A stretch of DNA of 64,000 nucleotides from CBDIBC01 sp965276635 (GTDB lineage Bacteria; Actinomycetota; Acidimicrobiia; Acidimicrobiales; Palsa-688). The stretch is from contig CBDIBC010000005.1 of assembly GCA_965276635.1 (NCBI GenBank), positions 2,232,001 through 2,296,000 on the forward strand, given 5' to 3'. Of the stretch, positions 16,057 through 25,055 are shown in pieces. Within the stretch, counting starts at the first letter, position 1, and every line of letters starts with the position of its first letter. The notes beneath the pieces are model-generated. The model was not told the origin of the DNA. It worked only from the letters and a program-made list of their open reading frames with translations, and did not search any database. The position numbers were made by a program, and so were the translations under genes.

Positions 16057-18867
16057 ATGAGCATCTTCACCAAAATCCTGCGCGCCGGTGAAGGCAAGAA
16101 GGTCCGGGCGCTCCAAGCGCTGGTGCCCGATGTCAACGCCCTCGAGGCGGCGACGGAGAAGCTCTCCGACGAGGCCCTCACGCACAAGACCGTGGAGTTC
16201 CGGGAGCGCCTGGCGAACGGCGAGGATCTCAACGACCTCCTCATCGAGGCCTTCGCCGTCGTGCGCGAGGGAGCGAGGCGGACGATCGGGCAGCGTCCCT
16301 TCGACGTGCAGATCATGGGCGGCGCCGCCCTCCACTTCGGGTGGATCGCCGAGATGAAGACCGGCGAAGGCAAGACGATGGCGTCCACCCTGCCCGTTTA
16401 CCTGAACGCACTGGGTCAGCAGGGTGTCCACGTGGTGACCACCAACGACTACCTGGTGCAGCGCGACTCGGAGTGGATGGGCCAGGTGCATCGCTTCTTG
16501 GGGGTCACGGTGGGGCGGGTATCACCGGAGATCGACGACTGGGCGGCCAAGAAGGCGGCGTACGCCTGCGACGTGACGTACGGGACGAACACCGAGCTGG
16601 GCTTCGACTACCTCCGCGACAACATGGCCCGGTCCCTCGATCACATGGTGCAGCGCGGCCACATCTACGCCATCGTCGACGAGGTCGACTCCATCCTGGT
16701 GGACGAGGCGCGCACCCCGCTGATCATCTCCGGGCCGTCGAACGACTCGGCGCGCCTCTACTACCAGTTCGCCGGGGTGGCCCGCAGCCTGGTGCGCGAC
16801 ACCGACTACGAGGTCGACGAGGAGAAGCGCACGGTGGCGCCCACCGAGGAGGGCATCGAGAAGGTCGAGCGGGCCCTCGGCATCGATAACCTCTACGACC
16901 TGGTCTCGTCGAACTACGTCCACCAGCTGACCAAGGCCCTCCAGGCCAAGGAGTTGCACAAGCGGGACAAGGACTACATCATCGCCAACGGCGAGGTGCA
17001 GATCGTCGACGAGTTCACCGGGAGGGTGCTCGAGGGCCGGCGGTGGTCCGACGGCCTGCACCAGGCCGTCGAGGCCAAGGAGCGTGTCCAGATCAAGGAG
17101 GAGAACCACACCTGGGCGACGGTGACCCTCCAGAACTACTTCCGGCTGTACGACAAGCTCGCCGGCATGACCGGTACGGCGGAGACCGAGGCCTCGGAGT
17201 TCGCCAGCACCTACGACCTCCCCGTCGTGCCGATCCCGACCAACCAGCCCATGATCCGCGCCGACGAGGCCGACCTGGTCTACAAGAGCGAGCAGGCCAA
17301 GTTCGAGGCGGTCGTCGAGGACATCCTGGAGCGCCACGACAAGGGTCAGCCCGTCCTTGTCGGCACCGCCTCGGTGGAGAAGTCCGAGGTCCTGTCGGCG
17401 ATGCTGGAGCGCCGCGGTGTGCCCCATCACGTCCTCAACGCCAAGCAGCACGCCCGGGAGGCGGAGGTCGTCACCCAGGCGGGGCGCCTCCATGCCGTCA
17501 CCGTCGCCACCAACATGGCCGGGCGCGGCGTCGACATCGTCCTCGGTGGGAACCCCGAGGGGCTGGTCCGCCACGAGGTGGTGGCGAGCGGCCTGGACCC
17601 CAGCTCGGAGGAGGGCGCCAGCCGGGCTCTCGACCTGCTGACCAAGTACGAGGAGCAGTGCAAGGTCGAAGGGGACAAGGTTCGCGAGCTGGGCGGCCTC
17701 TACGTGCTGGGCTCCGAGCGCCACGAATCCCGCCGGATCGACAACCAGCTGCGCGGTCGGTCCGGCCGCCAGGGCGACCAGGGGGAGAGCCGCTTCTTCC
17801 TCTCCCTGGAGGACGAGCTGATGCGCCTGTTCGCCACCGGCGCCATGAACTGGGTGATGAGCCGGGCCCTCCCCGACGAGGTCCCCATCGACTCCAAGAT
17901 GGTCTCCAAGGCCATCGAGCGGGCCCAGAACACCGTCGAGGCCCGCAACGCCGAGATCCGCAAGGACGTGCTGAAGTACGACGAGGTGATGAACGAGCAG
18001 CGCAAGGTGATCTACCTCCGCCGCCTGCAGATCCTGGAGGGCGAAGACCTGCGCGCCCGGACCGTCGAGGTCTTGTCCTCGGCGCTCGACAGCATCGTCG
18101 TGGCCCACTGCAACACCGAGTACGAAGAGGACTGGAACGTCGACGGCCTGGTCACCGAGACCCGCCTGTACTTCCCGACCAATACCACCGCCGAGGCCAT
18201 CCGCGAGGCGGGTAGCAGCGACGCCGTCTACGAGCTGCTCGCCGGCGAGGCGCTCTCCTACTACGACGAGCGCGAGGCGTCCATGCCCGGCGGCGAGGAG
18301 ACCATGCGGAGCCTCGAGCGGGAGGTGATGCTCCAGCTGATCGACCAGAAGTGGCGGGAGCACCTCTCCGAGATGGACTACCTCCGCGAGGGGATCAACC
18401 TCCGGGCCATGGGCCAGCAGGACCCGCTGGTGGCCTGGCAGCGCGACGGCTACGAGATGTTCGGGCAGCTCATGTCCAGCATCGACGACGACTACGTCAA
18501 GATCGTGATGCACGCCCAGGTGCAGGTCCTCGAGCAGTCGCCCGGCGACACCAACGGCCTGAGCGGCGCCCGCTACGACGGTCCCGACGACCCGGTCCAG
18601 GGCAGCGGTGGCCTGGCCCGGACGCTGGCTGCCGGCCCGGCACCGGGCGAGGAGGTCGTCTTCGCCTCCGGCGAGGAAGAGGCGGCCATCGAGGGTGGCA
18701 ACGTCGGCGCGGCCAGCGGCGCCGGTATGCGCGCCACCGCGGTGGCCGAGGCGGCGTCCGATGTCATGGCGCCGGTGGTCAAGGGCTCGACCTTCGACCA
18801 TGTCGGCCGGAACGATCCCTGCCCTTGTGGGAGCGGCAAGAAGTTCAAGTTCTGCCACGGCCACTAG
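16057..18867 (+). CDS. secA: Preprotein translocase ATPase SecA
   Basis: SecA drives secretory proteins through SecYEG with ATP. The 936-residue protein has the DEAD motor start with Walker A MKTGEGKT (about residues 100-107), the DEVDSILVDEARTPLIISG Walker B segment, NMAGRGVDIVLGGNP and the arginine-finger region LRGRSGRQGDQG. The C terminus carries the zinc-binding tail CPCGSGKKFKFCHGH, which recruits SecB or ribosomes in other bacteria. Length is that of the housekeeping SecA1. It is followed after 21 nt by prfB. Confidence 0.97.
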   Translation: MSIFTKILRAGEGKKVRALQALVPDVNALEAATEKLSDEALTHKTVEFRERLANGEDLNDLLIEAFAVVREGARRTIGQRPFDVQIMGGAALHFGWIAEMKTGEGKTMASTLPVYLNALGQQGVHVVTTNDYLVQRDSEWMGQVHRFLGVTVGRVSPEIDDWAAKKAAYACDVTYGTNTELGFDYLRDNMARSLDHMVQRGHIYAIVDEVDSILVDEARTPLIISGPSNDSARLYYQFAGVARSLVRDTDYEVDEEKRTVAPTEEGIEKVERALGIDNLYDLVSSNYVHQLTKALQAKELHKRDKDYIIANGEVQIVDEFTGRVLEGRRWSDGLHQAVEAKERVQIKEENHTWATVTLQNYFRLYDKLAGMTGTAETEASEFASTYDLPVVPIPTNQPMIRADEADLVYKSEQAKFEAVVEDILERHDKGQPVLVGTASVEKSEVLSAMLERRGVPHHVLNAKQHAREAEVVTQAGRLHAVTVATNMAGRGVDIVLGGNPEGLVRHEVVASGLDPSSEEGASRALDLLTKYEEQCKVEGDKVRELGGLYVLGSERHESRRIDNQLRGRSGRQGDQGESRFFLSLEDELMRLFATGAMNWVMSRALPDEVPIDSKMVSKAIERAQNTVEARNAEIRKDVLKYDEVMNEQRKVIYLRRLQILEGEDLRARTVEVLSSALDSIVVAHCNTEYEEDWNVDGLVTETRLYFPTNTTAEAIREAGSSDAVYELLAGEALSYYDEREASMPGGEETMRSLEREVMLQLIDQKWREHLSEMDYLREGINLRAMGQQDPLVAWQRDGYEMFGQLMSSIDDDYVKIVMHAQVQVLEQSPGDTNGLSGARYDGPDDPVQGSGGLARTLAAGPAPGEEVVFASGEEEAAIEGGNVGAASGAGMRATAVAEAASDVMAPVVKGSTFDHVGRNDPCPCGSGKKFKFCHGH

Positions 18868-18888
18868 CGGAGACGACGGGACCTCGAC

Positions 18889-20004
18889 ATGCGTGACCAC
18901 ACCGACGAGCTGCGGAGCCTGCGGCGCCGCCTCGACGAGGCGCGCGTGTACCTCGACGAGCCCGGCCTGCGCCGCCGGCACACCGAGCTGGAGTCGGAGT
19001 TGACCCGCTCGGACCTCTGGAACGACACCGACGTGGGCCAGAAGGTCACTCGCGAGTATGGCCAGGTCAAGGGAGACCTCGATCTGATCGACGGCATGGA
19101 CGGGCGGCTGAGCGACGCCGAGACCCTCTTCGAGCTGAGCCGGGAGGAGAACGACGACTCGGTCGCCGGCGAGCTGGAGGACCTCCTGGCCACCATCGCC
19201 CGCCAGCTCGACGACCTGGAGCTGCGGTCGCTCTTCGCCGGTGAGCACGACGAGCGAGATGCAGTGTGCGAGATCCACGCCAAGGATGGCGGGACCGACG
19301 CCCAGGACTGGGCCGAGATGATGCTGCGGATGTACCAGCGCTGGGCCGAGCGGCGCGGCTTCGACCTGGAGCTCGAGGAGGTCAGCGCCGGCCAGGAGGC
19401 GGGGATCCTGTCCGCCACCTTCATCATCCGGGGCCGCTGGGCCACGGGCCTGCTGGACTCGGAGCGGGGGATGCACCGGCTGGTGCGGATCTCCCCGTTC
19501 GACTCGCAGGCTCGACGTCAGACCAGCTTCGCCTCCATGAGCGTGGTCCCGTTCCTCGAGGACGGCTCCGACGAGGTCGACATCGAGGAGAAGGACCTCC
19601 GGGTCGACACGTACCGCTCCTCCGGTGCGGGCGGCCAGCACGTCAACGTCACCGACTCGGCCGTGCGGATCACCCACCTGCCGACCGGGGTGGTGGTGGC
19701 GGTGCAGAACGAGCGCAGCCAGCATCAGAACAAGGCGAAGGCCATGCAGATCCTCGGGGCCAAGCTGGCCGAGCGCCAGCGCGAGGAGCGGACGGCGGCG
19801 CTCGACGCCATGGCCGGCCCCCAGGCCCAGGTGGGATGGGGCGCCCAGATCCGCTCCTACGTCCTGGCTCCGTACCAGCAGGTCAAGGACCTGCGCACCG
19901 ACCACGAGGCGGGCAACGTCCAGGGCGTCCTGGACGGCGACCTGGACGGCTTCATGGAGGCGTACCTGCGGTGGCGGCGCGCCGCCGCCGGCACCGACTC
20001 GTGA
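18889..20004 (+). CDS. prfB: Peptide chain release factor 2
   Basis: RF2 recognises UGA and UAA stop codons and triggers peptide release. The 371-residue protein has the RF2-specific SPF tripeptide (residues 202-204) and the catalytic GGQ (248-250) in SSGAGGQHVNVTDSAVR. The reading frame is continuous from ATG 18889, so this copy does not use the programmed +1 frameshift found in many prfB genes. It lies between secA and ftsE, a common actinobacterial order. Confidence 0.96.
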   Translation: MRDHTDELRSLRRRLDEARVYLDEPGLRRRHTELESELTRSDLWNDTDVGQKVTREYGQVKGDLDLIDGMDGRLSDAETLFELSREENDDSVAGELEDLLATIARQLDDLELRSLFAGEHDERDAVCEIHAKDGGTDAQDWAEMMLRMYQRWAERRGFDLELEEVSAGQEAGILSATFIIRGRWATGLLDSERGMHRLVRISPFDSQARRQTSFASMSVVPFLEDGSDEVDIEEKDLRVDTYRSSGAGGQHVNVTDSAVRITHLPTGVVVAVQNERSQHQNKAKAMQILGAKLAERQREERTAALDAMAGPQAQVGWGAQIRSYVLAPYQQVKDLRTDHEAGNVQGVLDGDLDGFMEAYLRWRRAAAGTDS

Positions 20005-20048
20005 GTCGCCGGGCGCGGGGTGACCGCACCTGGCCCGGCTCGCAGGGC

Positions 20049-20054
20049 TACAAT
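20049..20054 (+). promoter_or_regulatory. -10 box of ftsEX
   Basis: TACAAT in the 94-nt gap before ftsE is close to the TATAAT consensus and would give a leader of roughly 38 nt. Confidence 0.45.
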
Positions 20055-20098
20055 CTTCCGTTGGTGCGCCACGGGCGGGTCGCACCCCACGATTCCTT

Positions 20099-20785
20099 AT
20101 GATCAAATTCGACAACGTCACCAAGTCCTACAAGGGCACGACGGTCGCTCTCCGCGATGTCTGCGTCGACATCCAGAAGGGTGAGTTTGTCTTCATGGTC
20201 GGCCCGTCGGGGTCGGGCAAGTCGACGTTCCTCCGCCTGGTGACCAAGGAGGAGCAGGCCGATTCGGGCCTGGTGTGGGTGGCAGGCAAGGAGGTCGGTG
20301 CCCTCGGCGCCTGGAAGGTGCCCTACCTGCGCCGCAACATCGGCAGCGTCTTCCAGGACTTCCGTCTCCTGCCCACCAAGACGGTCTACGAGAACGTGGC
20401 GTTCGCCCTCGATGTGATCGGGCGTCCCCGCCACGTCGTCAAGTCCCAGGTCCCCCAGATCCTCGACCTGGTCGGGTTAGGCAAGAAGCTGAGCAACCTT
20501 CCCAACGAGCTGTCCGGCGGTGAGCAGCAGCGAGTGGCGATCGCCAGGGCGTTCGTCAACCGGCCGCTCATCCTGCTGGCCGACGAGCCGACCGGGAACC
20601 TCGATCCCAGCACCACCGCGGGCATCATGCGCCTCCTGGATCGGATCAACCGGACGGGAACGACCGTCGTCATGGCCACCCACGACAACGCCATCGTGGA
20701 CTCCATGCGCCGCCGCGTCATCGAGCTCGATCGCGGCACGGTCATCCGTGACCAGGCCCGCGGTGTGTACGGGATGGGTGCATAG
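20099..20785 (+). CDS. ftsE: Cell division ATP-binding protein FtsE
   Basis: FtsE is the ATPase of the FtsEX complex, which in well-studied bacteria activates peptidoglycan hydrolases at the septum. The 228-residue protein has Walker A GPSGSGKST, the signature LSGGEQQRVAIARAF and Walker B LLADEPTGNLDP. ftsX follows after 2 nt. Secreted NlpC/P60-type hydrolases, which FtsEX regulates in mycobacteria, are encoded 7 kb downstream, but no direct link can be shown here. Confidence 0.95.
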   Translation: MIKFDNVTKSYKGTTVALRDVCVDIQKGEFVFMVGPSGSGKSTFLRLVTKEEQADSGLVWVAGKEVGALGAWKVPYLRRNIGSVFQDFRLLPTKTVYENVAFALDVIGRPRHVVKSQVPQILDLVGLGKKLSNLPNELSGGEQQRVAIARAFVNRPLILLADEPTGNLDPSTTAGIMRLLDRINRTGTTVVMATHDNAIVDSMRRRVIELDRGTVIRDQARGVYGMGA

Positions 20786-20787
20786 CG

Positions 20788-21675
20788 GTGGCCGTCTCCA
20801 GCGGGTACCTCGTCCGGGAGACCGGCAGCAACCTGAGTCGCAACCTGGTCATGACCATCGCGGCCATCGTCACCATGGCCGTCTCGCTGGCTGCGCTCGG
20901 CGGGGTGCTGATCATGCGCCAGGCCATCAACAAGGCGTCGTTGCAGTGGAAGGGCGGCGTCGAGCTGGCCATCTTCCTGCAACCCCAGGTGTCGCAGAAC
21001 GAGAGCTCGGCCATCGGCCACGAGCTGGCCACCATGCAGGGGGTCAAGAGCTACCGGTACGTGGACAAGCCGGAGGCCTACAAGGAGTTCAAGCAGATCT
21101 TCGGCGGGGAGCCGGACCTGGTCCAGGCCCTGAGCGTCACCCAGATGCCGCCGTCGTACCGGGTCGTGCCCGCCCGAGCCCAGGACATCAAGGAGCTCGG
21201 CCAGCAGTTCACTCAGCAGCCCGGCGTCTTGAAGGTGTCGTTCGCCCAGCAGGAGATCAACTCCCTGCTGGCCCGGTTCTCCACGCTGCGATGGATCGCC
21301 GTGGTGCTGGCCATCGGCGTCATGGTCGGCGCCATCGCCCTGATCGTCAACACCATCCAGCTGGCCATCTTCGCCCGTCGACGGGAGGTCGCGGTCATGA
21401 AGCTGGTCGGTGCCACCAACTGGTTCATCCGCATCCCGTTCATGCTCGAGGGCTTGATCCACGGCATCGTGGGGGCGGCTCTGGCTTTCGTCGTCAGCTA
21501 CTCGTTCCGCAACACCATCGCCTCGTTCGTGGGCAACGAGTCCATCCTAGGCAACGAGAAGCTCTACGTCACCTCCCACGAGGCCATCCTCACCGGCCTG
21601 CTCGTGCTGGTCGTGGGGGCCCTGGTCGGCGCCGTCGGCTCGGCGTTCGCGGTGCGCCGCTTCCTGGCTGTCTGA
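20788..21675 (+). CDS. ftsX: Cell division membrane protein FtsX
   Basis: This 295-residue protein has the FtsX layout: a cytoplasmic N terminus, a first helix (LVMTIAAIVTMAVSLAALGGVLIM), an extracytoplasmic domain of about 130 residues (QWKGGVELAIFLQPQVSQNE onward), then three more helices. The motif EVAVMKLVGATNWFIR lies between helices, as usual in the family. The GTG start sits 2 nt after the ftsE stop. The extracytoplasmic loop is the part known to contact murein hydrolases. Confidence 0.93.
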   Translation: MAVSSGYLVRETGSNLSRNLVMTIAAIVTMAVSLAALGGVLIMRQAINKASLQWKGGVELAIFLQPQVSQNESSAIGHELATMQGVKSYRYVDKPEAYKEFKQIFGGEPDLVQALSVTQMPPSYRVVPARAQDIKELGQQFTQQPGVLKVSFAQQEINSLLARFSTLRWIAVVLAIGVMVGAIALIVNTIQLAIFARRREVAVMKLVGATNWFIRIPFMLEGLIHGIVGAALAFVVSYSFRNTIASFVGNESILGNEKLYVTSHEAILTGLLVLVVGALVGAVGSAFAVRRFLAV

Positions 21676-21701
21676 CCGCGTCGGGCCGTCTGACCGCTTC
21701 G
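21666..21701 (+). repeat. 18-bp tandem duplication over the ftsX stop
   Basis: Two 18-bp copies (21666-21683 and 21684-21701) differ at two positions; each contains GTCTGACCGC, and the first contains the ftsX TGA. It is the same kind of stop-codon duplication as after the DUF3499-like gene. Confidence 0.75.
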
Positions 21702-21713
21702 GCGGCGGGTCCC

Positions 21714-22547
21714 TCAGCGACCGCTCGCGACGTCGGGGGACAGACCCGAGCGGTCGAGGGCGCGACGGATGGCTGCGGCCACATGGTCCGGGTGGTCGCG
21801 GGGAAGGAGGTGCCCGGCGCCGGGCACGGCCCGCAGCACTGCGGTGGGCAAGGCATCGCGGAGGGTGGTCGCCGCCGGGTAGCCGACGATGCGGTCGTCG
21901 GTGCCGGCCACCACCTCGACGGGAACGGCGATGGTCGCCAGGTCGGGGACCAGGCCTGGCAGCTCGGACACGTAGGCCCGCTGCTCGACGGCGAAGCTGC
22001 GCCAGTCCCCGGCCTCGGGAAGCACGTCGGTCATGCCGACCAGGGCGTAGCTGGTGGACGCCGGCAGGGCGCGACCGAGCAACGTCCGTCCCTGCCGGGT
22101 GCCAAGGAAGCGGCGGCCGACCTCGAACGTGGCCAGGGTGAGCACCTCGCCGGCCGGACGGCTGGCCAGGAACCGGTCCACCAGCCCGGCTGGCGCGCCG
22201 GGGGCCACCGATGCCACCAGCACCAGGCCCCCGACGCGGTCGGGATGGCGCGCCGCCATGGCCAGCGCCACCCCGCCTCCCCAGCTGTGGCCGCAGACGA
22301 TCGCCCGATCCACGTCGAGGCGGTCGAGGAGGGCCACGCACCCGTCGGCGTTGGCGCCGAAGCCAGCCGCGTCTCCGCCCGTCCGCCCGTAGCCGGGCCG
22401 GTCAGGGCTGAGGACCCGCGCCTCGTCGCTCAGGCGGGCTCGCACCCGCCGCCAGTCCCGCGCCCTCCCCGGCTGGCCATGGAGGAGGAGGACGGCTGGG
22501 CCCGAGCCCTCGTCGTCGGCCACCATGGGCCGGAGCGGGCGGGTCAC
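21714..22547 (-). CDS. Alpha/beta-fold hydrolase
   Basis: This 277-residue cytoplasmic enzyme has the oxyanion segment VLLLHGQPGRARDW, the nucleophile elbow VCGHSWGGG (Ser), an acidic position in VEVVAGTDDRIVG and a catalytic His in GAGHLLPRDHPD. The substrate is unknown; homologues include epoxide hydrolases, haloalkane dehalogenases and esterases. It starts 6 nt after the truncated-haemoglobin gene, so the two are probably cotranscribed. It converges with ftsX. Confidence 0.85.
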   Translation of the reverse strand: MTRPLRPMVADDEGSGPAVLLLHGQPGRARDWRRVRARLSDEARVLSPDRPGYGRTGGDAAGFGANADGCVALLDRLDVDRAIVCGHSWGGGVALAMAARHPDRVGGLVLVASVAPGAPAGLVDRFLASRPAGEVLTLATFEVGRRFLGTRQGRTLLGRALPASTSYALVGMTDVLPEAGDWRSFAVEQRAYVSELPGLVPDLATIAVPVEVVAGTDDRIVGYPAATTLRDALPTAVLRAVPGAGHLLPRDHPDHVAAAIRRALDRSGLSPDVASGR

Positions 22548-22553
22548 GGCTGC

Positions 22554-22964
22554 TCAGGACGCCGGTCGGTTCACCAGCGCGTTGGCCGCGCCGGTCAAGG
22601 AGCCGACCATCTGGGTCTCGTCGAGGGGCGTCAAGCGAGCGGCCCGCACCGCCGCGGTCATGTGCCGGACCCACGCGTCCCGCTCGGCCGGTCCGACGGC
22701 GAACGGGGCATGACGCATCCGCAGCTGGGGGGCTCCCCGCTCCTCGCTGTAGGTCGCCGGGCCGCCCCAGTACTGCACCAGGAAGCTGCACAGATGACGG
22801 CGGGCCTCCTCGAAGCGGGCGGCATCTCCGACCGGGTAGAGCGGTGCCAGCACAACGTCGTCGGCCACGAGCGCGTAGAAGCGTTGCGTCAGCTCCTCGA
22901 AGAACGGCACGCCCCCGACCCGCTCGAACATGGTGGACACCACCTCGACAGCTTGCCGCACCAC
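22554..22964 (-). CDS. Group II truncated haemoglobin
   Basis: This 136-residue globin fits the trHbO group: the FYALVADDVVLAPLYP B/E region, the CSFLVQYWGGPATYSEERG segment with the Tyr/Trp ligand-network residues, and the proximal histidine in LRMRHAPF. Family members bind oxygen or nitric oxide and protect respiration. The start could also be the in-frame ATG at 22931, which is nearer the usual N terminus of the family. It lies 6 nt upstream of the alpha/beta hydrolase. Confidence 0.88.
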   Translation of the reverse strand: MVRQAVEVVSTMFERVGGVPFFEELTQRFYALVADDVVLAPLYPVGDAARFEEARRHLCSFLVQYWGGPATYSEERGAPQLRMRHAPFAVGPAERDAWVRHMTAAVRAARLTPLDETQMVGSLTGAANALVNRPAS

Positions 22965-23017
22965 GCGTCGCTCCCGGGTCCAGATCCCGGGTCAGGGGAC
23001 AGAACGGACACCGATGG

Positions 23018-23023
23018 TATGGT
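23018..23023 (+). promoter_or_regulatory. -10 box of the GT4 gene (leaderless)
   Basis: TATGGT ends 6 nt before the GTG at 23030. Confidence 0.45.
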
Positions 23024-23029
23024 CCGGAG

Positions 23030-24205
23030 GTGGCGGGCCGGGGGACCAAGCGGCTGCTTTCCGTGCAGAACGTGGCTGACGGCGGCGGGTCGGAATACGC
23101 GCTGATCGGGACGATCCCCGACCTGGTCGCCGACGGGTGGGACTGCCATGTCGTCGTCGGCCATCGGGCTGCTCTGGCCGAGCAGTACCAGGCCGCGGGG
23201 GCAACGCTGCACGTCGTCGCCATGGACCGCATCACCACCTCTGGGAACGTCTGGCGCTGGCCGCGGTTCGCGCTGGCCTGGCCGGTGTCGGTCGTCCGCC
23301 TGGCCATCCTGGCCCGCCGCGTGCACGTGGACGTCATCCACACCAACACCCTGCACTCCTGGTACGGGTGGGCCGCGGCCCTGCTCGTGGGTCGGCCGCA
23401 TGTCTGGAGTGCCCGGGAGATCGTCGTGCAATCCGCGGCCGCCCTGCGGGTGGAGCGGGTCCTCACCCGTCGCTTCGCGACGCGGACCGTCGCCGCATCC
23501 CAAGCCGTGGCCGAGCAGTTCACCCCGGCCGATGTCGAGGTGGTGATCGACCGCGCCGACCCGGCCCGGTTCTCCCCGTCGCGAGCCGGGACCTTCCGGG
23601 TCGGGGCCGGCATCGCCGACGATGTCCCGCTCATCACCAGCGCGGCCCGGCTGGACACCTGGAAGGGCTTCGACGTCCTCCTCGACGCCGCTCCGGCGAT
23701 CCAGCGCGCCCGGCCCGATGTCGTGCTGGCCATCGCCGGGATGCCGGTGCGCGGCAAGGAGGCATATGCCGCCGCGGTGGAGGCGCGCGCCCGGGAGACA
23801 CCTGGGGTTCGCTGGCTCGGGCCACGTCGCGATGTCGGCGACCTGATGGCGGACTCTGACGTGTTCGTGCAGGTCTCGACCGAACCGGAGCCGTTCGGTA
23901 TGGTCCTGGTCGAGGCTCTGGCCTGTGGGACGCCGGTGGTGGCCGGTGCGGAGGGGGGTCCGGTCGAGATCCTGGCCGGGCAGCCGGAGACGGCCGGGCG
24001 ACTGGTGCCGGCCGGCGATCCCCAGGCCCTGGCCGACGCGGTCGTCTCGTTGCTGCCGGACCGTTCGAGCACGGCGCGACGCGCGGCGCGCCAGGCCGCC
24101 CGGCCACCCGGCGACCGCACCTTCGCCGCGCTGCTCGACGAGGTGCTGGCCGACCGCCCGGGCGGTCGCTCGGTACGCTCGACGCATGCCTGTGACCGCT
24201 ACTGA
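23030..24205 (+). CDS. GT4 family glycosyltransferase
   Basis: This 391-residue GT-B fold enzyme has the N-terminal glycine loop VQNVADGGGSEYAL, the acceptor-side VIHTNTLHSWYGW and the C-terminal donor motif EPFGMVLVEALACGTPVVAG with the E-x7-E pair of family 4. It would transfer a sugar from a nucleotide donor on the cytoplasmic face. The longer frame upstream is the complement of the globin gene; GTG 23030 with its -10 box 6 nt away is the likely start. Substrate unknown. Confidence 0.87.
   Translation: MAGRGTKRLLSVQNVADGGGSEYALIGTIPDLVADGWDCHVVVGHRAALAEQYQAAGATLHVVAMDRITTSGNVWRWPRFALAWPVSVVRLAILARRVHVDVIHTNTLHSWYGWAAALLVGRPHVWSAREIVVQSAAALRVERVLTRRFATRTVAASQAVAEQFTPADVEVVIDRADPARFSPSRAGTFRVGAGIADDVPLITSAARLDTWKGFDVLLDAAPAIQRARPDVVLAIAGMPVRGKEAYAAAVEARARETPGVRWLGPRRDVGDLMADSDVFVQVSTEPEPFGMVLVEALACGTPVVAGAEGGPVEILAGQPETAGRLVPAGDPQALADAVVSLLPDRSSTARRAARQAARPPGDRTFAALLDEVLADRPGGRSVRSTHACDRY
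24174..24179 (+). promoter_or_regulatory. -10 box upstream of nudC
   Basis: TACGCT ends 6 nt before ATG 24186, which opens a 19-codon frame overlapping the nudC start. It lies inside the end of the GT4 gene. Confidence 0.4.
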
Positions 24206-24245
24206 GGATGTCCCTGGTCCAGGGTCGGCCGGCGCGGATGGCTGA
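24186..24245 (+). CDS. Possible leaderless leader peptide before nudC, 19 codons
   Basis: The frame MPVTATEDVPGPGSAGADG begins 6 nt from a -10 box and ends in a TGA 8 nt inside nudC (ATG 24238). It repeats the arrangement seen before the response regulator at 13698. It may be a real coupled leader, or a sign that another start is used. Confidence 0.3.
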   Translation: MPVTATEDVPGPGSAGADG

Positions 24246-25053
24246 GTTCGTCGCCCTGGTGTCGGCGCCGGCGGGGCTCGACGCCCGCAGCCGGTGGCTC
24301 GTGGTGCGGGACGGGGATGTGATGACCACCGACGACGAGGTCATCCCGACCGCCGCCAGCCTGGTGGAGCTCGGCGTGGTGGGGGAGTCGGAGCCCATCT
24401 TCCTCGGGATCCGAGACGGCGAGGGCTGCTGGGCGGTCGGCGCCGACGACGCGGCGGTGCTGCCGCCCGGCAGCTCGTGGCTGTCTCTTCGCGCCATCGG
24501 GGCGGCCTGGCCCCTCGACGACTGGGCCCTGGCCGGGCGGGCCGTGCAGCTGGTCGAGTGGAAGCGGACGAGTCGCTTCTGCGGTCGGTGCGGCTCGGAG
24601 ACGGAGGGTTCCCCCGGCGAGCGGGCCATGCGCTGTCGGATGTGCGGGCTGCGCGCCTATCCCCGTCTGGCCCCGGCGGTGATCGTGCTCGTCCGGCGGG
24701 GCGACGAGGCGCTGCTCGCCCAGGGCAGCCGGTTCAACGGGCGGATGTACTCCACACTTGCAGGGTTCGTCGAGCCTGGCGAGGACCTGGAGGAGACGGT
24801 GAGACGCGAGGTGTTCGAGGAGGTCGGGGTGCGCCTCGGCCGCCTTCGGTACTTCGGCAGCCAGCCGTGGCCATTCCCGCACTCGTTGATGATCGGCTTC
24901 ACCGCCGAGTGGGAGTCGGGCGACATCGAGGTGGACGGCGAGGAGATCGTCGACGCCCGGTGGTGGCGAGCGGAGGACCTCCCGTCCATGCCGCCGTCCA
25001 TCAGCATCGCCAGGCAGCTCATCGACAGCTGGCTCGACGACGTCAGCCGGTAG
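24238..25053 (+). CDS. nudC: NAD(H) pyrophosphatase / RNA deNADding Nudix enzyme
   Basis: NudC enzymes split NAD(H) into NMN and AMP and remove NAD caps from RNA. The 271-residue protein has the zinc ribbon FCGRCGSETEG ... MRCRMCGLRAYPR, the Nudix box beginning GFVEPGEDLEETVRRE and ending EEVGV, and the NudC-specific SQPWPFPHS motif. An ATG at 24208 would add ten residues; 24238 fits the usual N terminus better. Confidence 0.88.
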   Translation: MAEFVALVSAPAGLDARSRWLVVRDGDVMTTDDEVIPTAASLVELGVVGESEPIFLGIRDGEGCWAVGADDAAVLPPGSSWLSLRAIGAAWPLDDWALAGRAVQLVEWKRTSRFCGRCGSETEGSPGERAMRCRMCGLRAYPRLAPAVIVLVRRGDEALLAQGSRFNGRMYSTLAGFVEPGEDLEETVRREVFEEVGVRLGRLRYFGSQPWPFPHSLMIGFTAEWESGDIEVDGEEIVDARWWRAEDLPSMPPSISIARQLIDSWLDDVSR

Positions 25054-25055
25054 AG

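Noticed and set aside
18889..20004. Programmed frameshift in prfB
   Set aside because: The frame is continuous from ATG to stop, with no in-frame UGA near codon 25.
16522..20124. A 1200-codon open frame on the minus strand across secA and prfB
   Set aside because: It is the complement of two certain genes; high GC makes stop codons rare in shadow frames, and its composition (runs of Leu/Val/Gly/His/Asp) has no domain.
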